64,000 bases of DNA, from the NCBI RefSeq assembly GCF_004364125.1, contig NZ_SNZV01000006.1:348674-412673 (forward strand), in the 5' to 3' direction. This DNA comes from Sphingobacterium paludis (GTDB lineage Bacteria; Bacteroidota; Bacteroidia; Sphingobacteriales; Sphingobacteriaceae). Both the position numbers and the translations under genes were made by a program. Below, one piece after another: positions 35,853 to 44,175 of this stretch (positions within the stretch are counted from its first letter, which is position 1; each line of letters starts with the position of its first letter). A model generated the notes under the pieces. The model was not told the origin of the DNA and made no database searches. It worked only from the letters and a program-made list of their open reading frames with translations.

Positions 35853-37358
35853 TCACGCATCGCCGAAGCTGTTCCAGTTAACCCGTGTTGATAAGCGCAT
35901 CAGGATAGCTAATATGATGAAAACACCTATGGTACCTACGATCAGCGAGAAATCTTGCAATTGCATCAACAGGTATATGAAAGCGTAGAAAATGGCCAAA
36001 ATAGCGGAGAACACCTGGCTTGTTTTACGCTCTTTGGTAATTCCATAAATAAATGATGCAATCAACACTACGGTGGCGCACGACGAAATAAGATAGCTCC
36101 AGTTAAAACCCAGATGCTCGCCGATCGCTAATAACAGGCAATAAAATAGCACCATCGCCGCACCGATAAGGATGTACTGCACAATGTGGACGCGTTGCTT
36201 TTTGATGATCTCCGTAAAAAATAGCGCGGTGAAGGTTAACACGATAACCAAAATTCCATATTTCGCAACCCGCGTAGTTTTTTGATAATTGTTGACCGAC
36301 TCCAAAAAGTTGATTTGCACCATATCCTCTAGCGTAGATTGCTGGAGAGCCGATTTCGTCTCTCCTACGGACGCAGCGGCAGCTGTCCCGCTCGAATATT
36401 CGGCGTAAGCTGCAGAAACGTCATCGGTATAATCCGACGCTACGCCAATCGGTACTTGGTACAATTGCTGTTTAGCCCCTGTCCACTGCTGCGGGATTTT
36501 ACGACCGAAACTCGGAATGCGCCAGCTCGCTAAAAAGCTATCCGTATGAACGGTTCGCTCTTCGGGAAGATAACCGCCATTAAAGCTTGGTGAACCCCAT
36601 GCGCCGGTCACATCAATGATCGACTCGCGTGCTGTTGGGAAAAATGTGAGGGATTGCGAACCCCGGATGTCTAGGGATATCTCAAAATCGCCTTTTGTGG
36701 ATTTTGTGGGTAACGCCATTTCGCTTTCCATCGTGCGTTCAAATAGTCCAACCTCACCATTGCCCATCTCAAATGATAAGGTGTTGTTTCCCCATTTCAG
36801 TTGGGGATTACTGCTCAAACCCTTCAAATCACTCACCCCGATAAAGAGCTTTGCATGTTCCCAATCCAGTTCCTCTGCCCGGACATCCAGCTTTGAAAAA
36901 TCGATTTCATTAAAATTGCCTTTCATACGCAACTGGGCATTATAGGTGACCGTCTGATAGATGCCGCGTTTAAGATATTGCGGGCTTACTTGCGCGGAGA
37001 AAGCCGCCTTATTTGCAACCAAAAATACATAGTCCTTTTCCATATAAGACAGGGTTTTTACCTTACCGGTATCGTCCGTTTTATCCACAACATGCCGCCG
37101 TGTATAAGGAATCCCGAGTACAGGGCCCGAAAACACTTGCGAAGCGCCCCATTTGCCAGCAATTTCCTGGCTAACCAAACGGTCGCGATCTCTACGTTCG
37201 CTAATCAGGCTATCCACTAAGCCCATCGGAATCAATAGCAAGATAATCAGAATAAATACCGTTGCTAGCTTCGCGACTGCCGACTGCGTAAACTTCTCAA
37301 AAAATGATGGCCCTCTGCTTGGAAGAGGCGGCGGTGTCTGTTGATTTTCATGTTCCAT
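35853..37358 (-). CDS. creD: Inner-membrane protein CreD
   Basis: CreD is an inner-membrane protein of uncertain biochemical function, induced with cell-envelope stress and beta-lactam responses in some proteobacteria. The 501-residue protein has an N-terminal membrane helix (about 31-50), a large periplasmic domain with family motifs (VFSGPVLGIPYTRR; GSQSLTFFPTARES; NGGYLPEER; WRIPSFGRKIPQQW), and a C-terminal bundle of five or six helices (about 365-490). The length is typical. The region upstream of its start (37428-37444) carries an ACTTTG-N5-CAAAGT inverted repeat shared with the next operon, so co-regulation by the neighbouring winged-helix protein is likely. Confidence 0.92.
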   Translation of the reverse strand: MEHENQQTPPPLPSRGPSFFEKFTQSAVAKLATVFILIILLLIPMGLVDSLISERRDRDRLVSQEIAGKWGASQVFSGPVLGIPYTRRHVVDKTDDTGKVKTLSYMEKDYVFLVANKAAFSAQVSPQYLKRGIYQTVTYNAQLRMKGNFNEIDFSKLDVRAEELDWEHAKLFIGVSDLKGLSSNPQLKWGNNTLSFEMGNGEVGLFERTMESEMALPTKSTKGDFEISLDIRGSQSLTFFPTARESIIDVTGAWGSPSFNGGYLPEERTVHTDSFLASWRIPSFGRKIPQQWTGAKQQLYQVPIGVASDYTDDVSAAYAEYSSGTAAAASVGETKSALQQSTLEDMVQINFLESVNNYQKTTRVAKYGILVIVLTFTALFFTEIIKKQRVHIVQYILIGAAMVLFYCLLLAIGEHLGFNWSYLISSCATVVLIASFIYGITKERKTSQVFSAILAIFYAFIYLLMQLQDFSLIVGTIGVFIILAILMRLSTRVNWNSFGDA

Positions 37359-37422
37359 GATTGTGTTCTTTTTTAAATAAATGAAATATCGTTGCTGATC
37401 TGAAAATGATAATATAAAAAAT

Positions 37423-37444
37423 AAAGTACTTTGTTTTTCAAAGT
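37423..37444. promoter_or_regulatory. Putative operator upstream of creD
   Basis: ACTTTGTTTTTCAAAGT (37428-37444) is a perfect 6-5-6 inverted repeat, preceded by AAAGT that makes AAAGTACTTT a second palindrome. The same 17 bases recur at 38388-38404 ahead of the regulator operon. It ends 70 bases before the creD ATG. Confidence 0.65.
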
Positions 37445-37460
37445 TTATGCGTAAAAAAAT

Positions 37461-37763
37461 TTATTTGTACTGCTGCTTGATAAGGTTTTCCAAGGCAATT
37501 AAATGGTTCTCAAAAGCCTTCCTTCCCTTATCCGTTTTCATATATCGCGTGTTGGGTTTTCTATCTACAAAACTTTTTTCCACAGTTAAGTATCCCTCCT
37601 TCTCCAAGGTTTTTAAATTGGAAGCCAAGTTACCGTCAGTTGCATCCAATAGCTCTTTCAGCGAACTAAAGTCGTAAAATTCATTGGCCATCAGTATGCT
37701 CATAATCTGCAACCGCAGCCGATTTTCAAATATCTTATTGTAAAGAGAGAGATCCAACCCCAC
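37461..37763 (-). CDS. Winged-helix transcriptional regulator, 100 residues
   Basis: The small DNA-binding protein has one winged-helix domain: FENRLRLQIMSILMANEFYD, FSSLKELLDATDGNLASNLK as the helix-turn-helix, then LEKEGYLTVEKSFVDRKPNT as the wing, and a C-terminal dimer helix. GTG at 37763 is chosen because it lies 2 bases after the stop of the upstream membrane protein gene (TAA-TA-GTG) and gives VGLDLSLYNKIFENRL; any longer frame would run back through that gene. It resembles the MarR-like/winged-helix regulators found next to creD in Bacteroidota. It probably binds the repeats at 37428 and 38388, controlling creD and its own operon. Confidence 0.82.
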   Translation of the reverse strand: MGLDLSLYNKIFENRLRLQIMSILMANEFYDFSSLKELLDATDGNLASNLKTLEKEGYLTVEKSFVDRKPNTRYMKTDKGRKAFENHLIALENLIKQQYK

Positions 37764-37765
37764 TA

Positions 37766-38380
37766 TTATTCGTATTTCTTGTACACTATAAAACCATAAA
37801 TGATATGCAGAAAGCCAAATCCCGCCATCCAAAACCACAGACCGTAGCCTGGAAACAGCAAAGCTAACAATCCTAAACCAATTTTCAGAATCCCTAACCA
37901 GCGCACCTCCTTAAACGTATACATGCTTCCGTTTACCAGGGCAAGGCCATAGAACAGCAGCAATATCGAGGCAATCAGTGCCAAATACCCTTTAACGATG
38001 AGCAGGATAGCCAATAACCCACCGGTTACTAAAGGAACAGCCATGGCGAACAGCATGGATTTGCTGGCGGGGTTCCAGATCGTCTGCTTGGCACGCTTTG
38101 CTTTCCGCCGGGCCATAAGCACGCCCGTAACCAATGATGCAAGGAGAACCAGCACCGCGACTACGATTAGATAATGAACAATACCGTCGTCAGTAACATA
38201 GTGGTCTCGATAAGCCAATTTACCAAATCCGTAAACTTTCAAATAGGCTAATGATGCTCCAAGTAGCGCATACACGCCTATCAGCACAGCTGATAATCCC
38301 GATATGGATAGGAATTTCGATGACTTTTCCATCATCGAACGAATATGTCCTATTTCTTTTATTAAATCTTTCTGATCCAT
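37766..38380 (-). CDS. Integral membrane protein, 204 residues, in the regulator operon
   Basis: The function is unknown. The N-terminus (MDQKDLIKEIGHIRSMMEKS) is a soluble amphipathic stretch; then come about six hydrophobic segments (FLSISGLSAVLIGVYALLGA; IVHYLIVVAVLVLLASLV; AVPLVTGGLLAILLIV; LALIASILLLFYGLALV; LGLLALLFPGYGLWFWMAG; FGFLHIIYGFIVY). ATG 38380 is preferred to an in-frame start seven codons upstream because the upstream part overlaps the inverted-repeat operator. It is translationally coupled to the winged-helix gene downstream (2-base gap). The pairing resembles systems in which a membrane protein feeds a signal to a small regulator, which is inference. Confidence 0.75.
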   Translation of the reverse strand: MDQKDLIKEIGHIRSMMEKSSKFLSISGLSAVLIGVYALLGASLAYLKVYGFGKLAYRDHYVTDDGIVHYLIVVAVLVLLASLVTGVLMARRKAKRAKQTIWNPASKSMLFAMAVPLVTGGLLAILLIVKGYLALIASILLLFYGLALVNGSMYTFKEVRWLGILKIGLGLLALLFPGYGLWFWMAGFGFLHIIYGFIVYKKYE

Positions 38381-38387
38381 GCAAAGA

Positions 38388-38404
38388 ACTTTGTTTTTCA
38401 AAGT
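38388..38404. promoter_or_regulatory. Putative operator before the membrane protein/winged-helix operon
   Basis: ACTTTGTTTTTCAAAGT, identical over 17 bases to the site ahead of creD, ends 8 bases before the ATG at 38380. The position would let a bound protein block transcription start or ribosome access. Confidence 0.65.
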
Positions 38405-38477
38405 AAATGAATTTAAAACACTTATGCAAATACATTTTTATCTTTCACATTTTTTTAAAAAATATTTTAAAAAAGAC

Positions 38478-38508
38478 TTGCAGGATATGGTTTCGGTTCC
38501 TATCTTTG
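38478..38508 (+). promoter_or_regulatory. Promoter for tRNA-Leu
   Basis: TTG at 38478-38480 and TATCTTTG at 38501-38508, spaced by 20 bases, match the phylum consensus. The tRNA begins 26 bases after the -7 box. Confidence 0.75.
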
Positions 38509-38533
38509 TGCCACAATAAAAGTCCTAATCACT

Positions 38534-38615
38534 GCGGAAGTGGCGTAATTGGTAGCCGCACCAGACTTAGGATCTGGCGCCGCAAGGCGTGGGGGTTCGA
38601 GTCCCTTCTTCCGCA
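38534..38615 (+). tRNA. tRNA-Leu (anticodon TAG)
   Basis: The 82-base class II tRNA has a perfect acceptor stem (38534-38540 with 38608-38614), the anticodon loop CTTAGGA between CCAGA and TCTGG, a long variable arm (CGCCGCAAGGCG) and a GGTTCGAGT T-arm. Discriminator is A. CCA is not encoded. Confidence 0.95.
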
Positions 38616-38623
38616 CTTGGATG

Positions 38624-38661
38624 TCCTCCCGAACTTAATAAACTCGGGAGGATTTTTTTTT
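38624..38661 (+). terminator. Terminator between tRNA-Leu and tig
   Basis: A 9-bp perfect stem (38624-38632 with 38644-38652) is followed by nine T residues. It shows that tRNA-Leu and tig are separate transcripts, in contrast to the tRNA-Cys unit. Confidence 0.88.
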
Positions 38662-38689
38662 GAAAAATGCGTAAAAGCTAAACGAGAGT

Positions 38690-40024
38690 ATGAATATTTC
38701 ACACCAAAAAGTTGACGACGTCAACGCAAACATCAATGTTGAATTAGCACCTGAGGATTATAATCCTGCAGTAGATAAAGCGATCAAAGACCAAGCAAAA
38801 AAAGCAAAACTACCTGGCTTCCGCCCAGGAATGGTCCCTACCGGTCACATCAGACGCACCTACGGAAAATCAATCCTTTTTGATGAAATCAATAAATTGG
38901 TAAATGATAAAATTGCTGAGTACATCGGTGAAAATAAGCTGGAAGTATTAGGCCAGCCCTTACCGTCCGAAAGCGATGCGGATGCAAACTACAATTGGGA
39001 TTTCAAAGATACCTTTACGTTTAACTATGAAATTGGCTTAGCTCCGGAATTTGAGACGCCGTTTTCAAAAGAAACTGCTTTTACAGCGTATGCCATTAAA
39101 GCGGATGAAGCAACACTTGCAGAACGTGTTAAAAACCTCCGTCGCAGCTACGGAAAAATGACAAACCCGGAGGTGTCCGAAGAAGGCGATGTACTGTATG
39201 CAGCGCTTAAGCAAGATAAAGAGGAAGGTATTGAGAAAACCAGTTCCGTGCGTACCGATATTATCGAAGATGCTAAAATAAAGAAATCGTTAGTTGGCTT
39301 GAAAAAAGACGACAGCGTGAAGATTGATATCAAGAAAGCTTTTAAAACGGCTGATGCAGCACGCATCTTAGGAATCTCTGAAGAAGAAGTCGAAGCTTTG
39401 GATGTGACGAAATTTGAGCTAAGCGTACAAAACATCAATCGTCTTGAAGAATCAGCCTTGGATCAAGAGTTCTTCGATAAGCTATTCCCGGCAGGTGAAG
39501 TAACCAAAGAGGAAGAGTTCGAGGCGAAAGTAAAAGAAGAAGTAGAAAACTTGTTCAAGCAAAACGCTGATCAGAAATTACGCAATGACATCTACACCTA
39601 TGGTATGGATAAAGTTGATGTTAAATTTCCGGAGCCGTTCCTTAAGAAATGGTTGAAAGCCACTAATCCAAATATCACGGACGCGGAACTAGAAGAAGGA
39701 TTTGAAGATTTCTTAAGAAATTTAAAATGGACGATCATCGAAAACCGCATCGTTACGGCGAATGAATTAGAAGTGAAATATGATGAAGTGATCAATTTGG
39801 CGAAAGAGCGTATCTACGCGCAAATTAAGATGTACAACATCAACGAGGAGCCTTCCGAAGAGCAATTAAATCAATTCGCTATGCAACTTTTGCAAGATAG
39901 AGAGCAAGCGAACCGTCTTTTCGAAGAGGCAAAAGCTCTGAAGGTTTTTGAATATTTGAAGGAAAACGTAACATTGAATACGCAAGATATTCCTTACGTA
40001 GATTTCGAGAAGCTAGAAAAATAA
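38690..40024 (+). CDS. tig: Trigger factor chaperone
   Basis: Trigger factor binds the ribosome exit tunnel and shields nascent chains; it also has prolyl isomerase activity in many species. The 444-residue protein has the N-terminal ribosome-binding domain with the GFRPGMVP signature (about 44-51, equivalent to GFRxGxxP), a degenerate middle FKBP-like domain (about 150-235) and the C-terminal helical chaperone arms. The middle domain keeps little of the canonical FKBP core, as is common in Bacteroidota, so isomerase activity is doubtful. It starts 28 bases after the tRNA-Leu terminator and ends before its own terminator. Confidence 0.95.
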   Translation: MNISHQKVDDVNANINVELAPEDYNPAVDKAIKDQAKKAKLPGFRPGMVPTGHIRRTYGKSILFDEINKLVNDKIAEYIGENKLEVLGQPLPSESDADANYNWDFKDTFTFNYEIGLAPEFETPFSKETAFTAYAIKADEATLAERVKNLRRSYGKMTNPEVSEEGDVLYAALKQDKEEGIEKTSSVRTDIIEDAKIKKSLVGLKKDDSVKIDIKKAFKTADAARILGISEEEVEALDVTKFELSVQNINRLEESALDQEFFDKLFPAGEVTKEEEFEAKVKEEVENLFKQNADQKLRNDIYTYGMDKVDVKFPEPFLKKWLKATNPNITDAELEEGFEDFLRNLKWTIIENRIVTANELEVKYDEVINLAKERIYAQIKMYNINEEPSEEQLNQFAMQLLQDREQANRLFEEAKALKVFEYLKENVTLNTQDIPYVDFEKLEK

Positions 40025-40047
40025 GTTTCAGTAATTATAAAATGTTA

Positions 40048-40072
40048 GGGCTACCTGTATGGTAGCCTTTTT
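40048..40072 (+). terminator. Terminator after tig
   Basis: A 7-bp GC-rich stem (40049-40055 with 40061-40067) has a 5-base loop and is followed by five T residues. Confidence 0.85.
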
Positions 40073-40088
40073 ACTTTAAAGATACCAC

Positions 40089-40649
40089 ATGATACATATC
40101 CGAGCAGCGCAACCGCAAGACGCTTCCGCGATTGCAGAACTGATGTTATATGCTATGCAGGACATCGTGTATTATTTTATTGGCGAAGAGAATGCGCAGA
40201 AAGCCACTACATTCTTGCAGACGTTGATCAGCCAAACAGGAAACCAATATTCCTTGGAAAATACTATTGTTGCTGAAGTTGATGGCGTTGTTTTGGGGCA
40301 GTTGTGCTGCTACCCTGGCGAAGACATCATCAGTCTACGTGCTCCTGTTCTCGCCGAACTCGCCGAAAATTATGCACGGTCGATTGATCCGGAAATCGAA
40401 ACGCAAGCTGGAGAAATGTACATCGATAGCTTAGCAGTCTCGCCTTTAGCCAGAGGTCGTGGAATTGGCAAAATGTTACTGCTTTACGCCATCGACCTAT
40501 ACTGTACCCGTCAACATAAGACCTTAGGACTTCTTGTCGATCGGGATAACCCGCAAGCGAAAAAGCTCTATCTCCAACTTGGCTTCAGGGAGGTTGGCCA
40601 TAAATCTGTTTTTGGAAAAGAAATGTTCCATTTGCAATTCAGCCCTTAG
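40089..40649 (+). CDS. GNAT-family N-acetyltransferase
   Basis: This acetyl-CoA-dependent acyltransferase has an unknown acceptor. The 186-residue protein has the GNAT layout: an N-terminal strand-helix (MIHIRAAQPQDASAIAELML), a central strand (MYIDSLAVSPLARGRGIGKM) with the R/QxxGxG/A acetyl-CoA pyrophosphate loop seen as RGRGIG, and the C-terminal LLVDRDNPQAKKLYLQLGF, typical of motif B. The target could be an amine on a small molecule or protein. It lies 17 bases after the tig terminator with no clear promoter recognised, and is convergent with the WG-repeat gene. Confidence 0.9.
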   Translation: MIHIRAAQPQDASAIAELMLYAMQDIVYYFIGEENAQKATTFLQTLISQTGNQYSLENTIVAEVDGVVLGQLCCYPGEDIISLRAPVLAELAENYARSIDPEIETQAGEMYIDSLAVSPLARGRGIGKMLLLYAIDLYCTRQHKTLGLLVDRDNPQAKKLYLQLGFREVGHKSVFGKEMFHLQFSP

Positions 40650-40710
40650 GTCCAAGCAGGTCTGTAAAAAGCTGCCATAAAGCAATTCGTTGTAGACGAA
40701 TGAACGAAAA

Positions 40711-41640
40711 CTATTCAAGACCTTTATTCAAAGCCAAATACGCTTTCAGCGGCATTTTCGGCTTATAGTAATCAAAATGGTAAAGCTGCCCCTCTTGGTC
40801 AACCAAAATATAATCCGGTGTAAACTGTTTCACTTGGCCGATAACATAGTACGGAAAGCCGGAGGTCGGGCGTTCGAGAATACAATACGGCGCACCCTCG
40901 CCCATAAATATTTTCTGGACATGCGGATCTTGCTGAATTCTCGCCAACAATTTCTGTTCTTTTTTATTGGTCACCGTATAATAAGATGGATAATGTAGCG
41001 AATCTCGCCATAATTCAACGGGAGTATCGGCTGCATCAGCCACCTTGCCTACGACCTTTTCGCCATCTTTGTTTAACACAAATGTTTCATACTTTTTTAA
41101 CGGATCGGGCACGATCGACCAGTGCTCGCCTCCTGCTTCAACCTTCCGTTTAACACCATTATATACGCGTACATAACCGCTTTCCAAAGGCTCAACAAAG
41201 TCATATCGAGCTGGAATCAGTATCTTCCCATAGGGATGAACGAGTCCCATTTTTTTAGTGTTGACATCTACAAATCTCCGCGCCCCCTCCCGAATATAAT
41301 CGGCACCATTGTCAAAGAAAAAGGGGTGATACAGGATCTTCCCTTGTCGGTCATACGTCGTGTTGGCCGTGTAAGCCGCTTGCAGCGAGTCGAAGTCAAA
41401 TGCTTGATGGGCGGGCATCCCATAAAAATCAAGGATAGACTCAGCAATGAGCTCACCATCCGACCAGTAGCCCACTGTAGGGTGATCAGCGGGAATGACG
41501 AAATGTCCGTCCTGATCTTTTACGCCCTGCTTCAAACTATCCGCTGTTATAAAAAGATATAATTTCTGCTCCTGCGCGATAGCGACAAGATGGAATGAAA
41601 ACAACACAGAAATAACGATTGTACGTAGCATAGTATTCAT
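40711..41640 (-). CDS. Secreted WG-repeat-like protein
   Basis: The 309-residue protein has a signal peptide (MLRTIVISVLFSFHLVAIAQ). One clear WG-repeat-like unit is visible: KMGLVHPYGKILIPARYDFV followed by EPLESGYVRVYNG, with the pattern of Gly at the start and IPARYD in the middle. Another partial copy is GVKDQDGHFVIPADH. WG repeats form small beta units on surface or periplasmic proteins; the function is usually unknown. Two start ATGs lie three codons apart and do not matter for the mature protein. It shares a 93-base promoter gap with the divergent secreted protein at 41734, so the two may be regulated together. Confidence 0.72.
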   Translation of the reverse strand: MNTMLRTIVISVLFSFHLVAIAQEQKLYLFITADSLKQGVKDQDGHFVIPADHPTVGYWSDGELIAESILDFYGMPAHQAFDFDSLQAAYTANTTYDRQGKILYHPFFFDNGADYIREGARRFVDVNTKKMGLVHPYGKILIPARYDFVEPLESGYVRVYNGVKRKVEAGGEHWSIVPDPLKKYETFVLNKDGEKVVGKVADAADTPVELWRDSLHYPSYYTVTNKKEQKLLARIQQDPHVQKIFMGEGAPYCILERPTSGFPYYVIGQVKQFTPDYILVDQEGQLYHFDYYKPKMPLKAYLALNKGLE

Positions 41641-41733
41641 ATTGTGTTTGTACTGCGAATTACAAGATAAAAATTAAACAAGGAACATCAGGTATAATTT
41701 CCTAATTTTAAGTCGCACCAATAGATTATAGAC

Positions 41734-42426
41734 ATGAAAAGCTTTTTTTTATCTAGCCTTTTTCTCGGCATTGTTATGCTGCCCTTTGCTCAGCAAGCTG
41801 CACTTCGTGGAGCTTTTACCACAACAAAAGGCGATGAAAACTCTATCTGGCTGTTTGTAGATGGCTATTCTTCGCGGACCCATTACAAAGACGACGAATA
41901 TCGATCAACCTCGGGAGGCCCTTTTACCTTTAGCGGAAACAAGCTAACTGTGCAGCTCGAATACAGTGATGCCCATGTGGACGCTGTAGGGAGCAATGAA
42001 ACCGCGCAAATAACGCTGACAGCGGATGGGTTTCAAGAACAAGACGGAACCGTATGGAAAAAGCAAGCGACCCAAAAGCAGGAGTTGGATGGACTTTGGC
42101 GAATCACTGGAAGAATGCAAGATGATAAGATGAGTCGTATTCAGCGCGCAGACAGGAAAACGATCAAACTATTAATTGATGGTTATTTTCAGTGGATAGC
42201 CATTAATCCGGCCAACAAAGGATTTTACGGAACGGGGGGTGGGCATTACACGTTCGGGAATGGAAAATATAAGGAGCACATCCTGTTTTTCTCTCGAGAC
42301 AACGCACGCGTTGGCGCACAACTATCATTTGATGGCGCCTTGCGGGGCAGAGATTGGCACCACAGCGGGTTAAGCTCAAAAGGCGACCCGATCCATGAAA
42401 TATGGAGTCGGGAGCGCGAAGATTGA
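41734..42426 (+). CDS. Secreted two-repeat beta-rich protein, function unknown
   Basis: The 230-residue protein has a signal peptide (MKSFFLSSLFLGIVMLPFAQ) and two similar halves: WLFVDGYSSRTHY with GGPFTFSGNKLTVQLEY (about 38-80), and KLLIDGYFQWIAI with GGHYTFGNGKYKEHILFF (about 145-190). Both halves share the order hydrophobic strand, DGY, then a Gly-rich GG[PH][FY]TF turn, which suggests internal duplication of a small beta-barrel (lipocalin-like) unit. The second half ends HEIWSR. It resembles a Bacteroidota secreted family annotated only as membrane or secreted protein. It is divergent from the WG-repeat gene, and its stop is 12 bases from the end of the convergent cysM. Confidence 0.72.
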   Translation: MKSFFLSSLFLGIVMLPFAQQAALRGAFTTTKGDENSIWLFVDGYSSRTHYKDDEYRSTSGGPFTFSGNKLTVQLEYSDAHVDAVGSNETAQITLTADGFQEQDGTVWKKQATQKQELDGLWRITGRMQDDKMSRIQRADRKTIKLLIDGYFQWIAINPANKGFYGTGGGHYTFGNGKYKEHILFFSRDNARVGAQLSFDGALRGRDWHHSGLSSKGDPIHEIWSRERED

Positions 42427-42438
42427 CGTCCTGCTTGA

Positions 42439-43311
42439 TCAGACAAATAAGTCGGAGCTAAGGTATCTGTCGCCACGATCACAGGCTATAAACACAATAA
42501 TTCCTTCGTCAATCTCATTGGCTATGGCGAGGGCGGCATGCAAGGCTCCGCCAGTACTCATTCCGGCGAAGATACCCTCCTTTTTCACCAACTCGCGGGT
42601 CCGCATAGTTGCATCAGATTGCGCAATATCAATCACGCGATCTACCCGCGACGCATCAAAAATTTTGGGAAGGTATGCGGCTGGCCATCGGCGTATACCT
42701 GGAATGGAAGACTCTTCGGTGGGTTGACAGCCTACAATTTGTATGGCAGGATTCTGCTCTTTGAAAAACCTCGAACAACCCATAATGGTGCCCGTTGTGC
42801 CCATAGCGCTTACAAAATGAGTAATGCCGCCCGCCGTATCACGCCATATCTCAGGTCCAGTGGTTTTGATGTGTGCCAGGTAGTTATCTGGATTGGCAAA
42901 CTGGTTTAGGATAAAATAACCTGCACTGGCTGCTTTCTCCTCGGCATAATCGCGGCAGACTTCCATCGACTCTAACAGGGTGACTTTCGCACCATAAGCT
43001 TCCATGGTTAGCGTGCGTTCTTTCGTTGATGTAGCCGGCATCACCAATTCCAGTTCCAGCCCATACAAGCAAGCGATCATCGCTAAAGCGATACCCGTAT
43101 TTCCCGAGGTCGCTTCGATAAGTTTGGTATCTTGCGTAATCTCACCACGCTCCAGTGCCGATCGGATCATGTTCAATGCCGCACGATCTTTCACCGAGCC
43201 GGCAGGATTGTTGCCTTCCATCTTCGCGAAAATTTTGACCTTCGGATTGTCGTGAAAAGATTGAATTTCGACGAGTGGCGTATTGCCAATCGTATCTATT
43301 AACTGTGCCAT
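42439..43311 (-). CDS. cysM: Cysteine synthase CysM
   Basis: O-acetylserine sulfhydrylase B makes cysteine from O-acetylserine and sulfide or thiosulfate, using PLP. The 290-residue protein has the PLP lysine at 41 in NPAGSVKDRAA, the substrate loop EATSGNTGIALA, the PLP phosphate loop SAMGTTGTIMG, and the CysM-type segments PATSTKERTLTMEAYGAKVT, GIRRWPAAYLP and the C-terminal CDRGDRYLSSDLF. The last features separate it from CysK. Its ATG shares one base with the stop of cysE (TAATG), so translation of the two is coupled, linking the two last steps of cysteine synthesis. Confidence 0.94.
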   Translation of the reverse strand: MAQLIDTIGNTPLVEIQSFHDNPKVKIFAKMEGNNPAGSVKDRAALNMIRSALERGEITQDTKLIEATSGNTGIALAMIACLYGLELELVMPATSTKERTLTMEAYGAKVTLLESMEVCRDYAEEKAASAGYFILNQFANPDNYLAHIKTTGPEIWRDTAGGITHFVSAMGTTGTIMGCSRFFKEQNPAIQIVGCQPTEESSIPGIRRWPAAYLPKIFDASRVDRVIDIAQSDATMRTRELVKKEGIFAGMSTGGALHAALAIANEIDEGIIVFIACDRGDRYLSSDLFV

Positions 43312-44129
43312 TATGCGAGGGGTTTTGAATCAATAAATTTAGAGTTGGGTTGATGGTAGACGGTAGTGTAAGGATCTATGCTAGCGGTCAACCATACATT
43401 TCCGCCAATTAAGGAATGATGACCGATAACCGTTTGCCCGCCCAATATGGTTGCACCGGCATAAATAATAACGTAGTCTTCAATAATCGGGTGCCGCTGC
43501 GTATTGGCCATATTTTTTTCGACGCTTAATGCACCAAGGGTCACGCCTTGGTAAAGCTTAACGTGATCGCCAATGATACAAGTCTCGCCTATCACCAACC
43601 CTGTACCATGATCGATATACAGGTGTCGGCCGATACGTGCTCCGGGATGGATGTCGATGCCAGTCTTTGAATGTGCGTGCTCCGTCAGTATCCGTGGAAT
43701 CAGGGGAACGTTCGCTAACCAGAGTTGATGCGCAATACGATACATACAGATTGCCGTGAAACCGGGGTATACACGAATCACCTCACGCATGCTCTTCGCC
43801 GCAGGATCACCATCCATAATGGCTTGCGCATCCGTAAGCATAATCTCGTAGATGGTGGGAAGCACTTCAAAAAATTCCCGCGCAATCAGCCGATTATCGC
43901 AGTGCGAACAGGCTTTTGTCTTCTGCAATAAGGCCAGCAACTCTTCTTCCGCTTCCTCAAAAGCAAGCCTCACGTCTTCTATGCGTAAAAACGTTGTCGC
44001 TTGTTTCTCGGGGAACAGCAAATGGAGAACACGCTTGGCCCAATCTGCAATGCGTGCATTGCTCGGCATGTCTTGCACTTCCAATTGCTTTTGAAATATA
44101 TGCTGATAAAAGTCGTCGATGTTTTCCAT
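43311..44129 (-). CDS. cysE: Serine O-acetyltransferase
   Basis: The enzyme acetylates serine to O-acetylserine, the substrate of CysM. The 272-residue protein has a helical N-terminal domain (about 1-140, with the family motif DPAAKSMREVIRVYPGFTAI) and a left-handed beta-helix of hexapeptide repeats (about 155-260: KTGIDIHPGARIGRHLYIDH, GTGLVIGETCIIGDHVKLYQ). Catalytic His is in the IDHGTG turn. The plan fits the EpsC/CysE family; the N-terminal part is somewhat extended, as in many Bacteroidota. cysM overlaps it by one base. A -7 box (TACATTTG) lies just upstream at 44140-44147. Confidence 0.94.
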   Translation of the reverse strand: MENIDDFYQHIFQKQLEVQDMPSNARIADWAKRVLHLLFPEKQATTFLRIEDVRLAFEEAEEELLALLQKTKACSHCDNRLIAREFFEVLPTIYEIMLTDAQAIMDGDPAAKSMREVIRVYPGFTAICMYRIAHQLWLANVPLIPRILTEHAHSKTGIDIHPGARIGRHLYIDHGTGLVIGETCIIGDHVKLYQGVTLGALSVEKNMANTQRHPIIEDYVIIYAGATILGGQTVIGHHSLIGGNVWLTASIDPYTTVYHQPNSKFIDSKPLA

Positions 44130-44139
44130 GATTGCAGGT

Positions 44140-44147
44140 CAAATGTA
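44140..44147 (-). promoter_or_regulatory. -7 box for cysE-cysM
   Basis: TACATTTG on the minus strand fits TAnnTTTG and is 10 bases before the cysE ATG, which would give a very short leader. No -33 TTG was found. Confidence 0.4.
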
Positions 44148-44175
44148 AGATTCATTTTAAAAAATCCCACTATTT

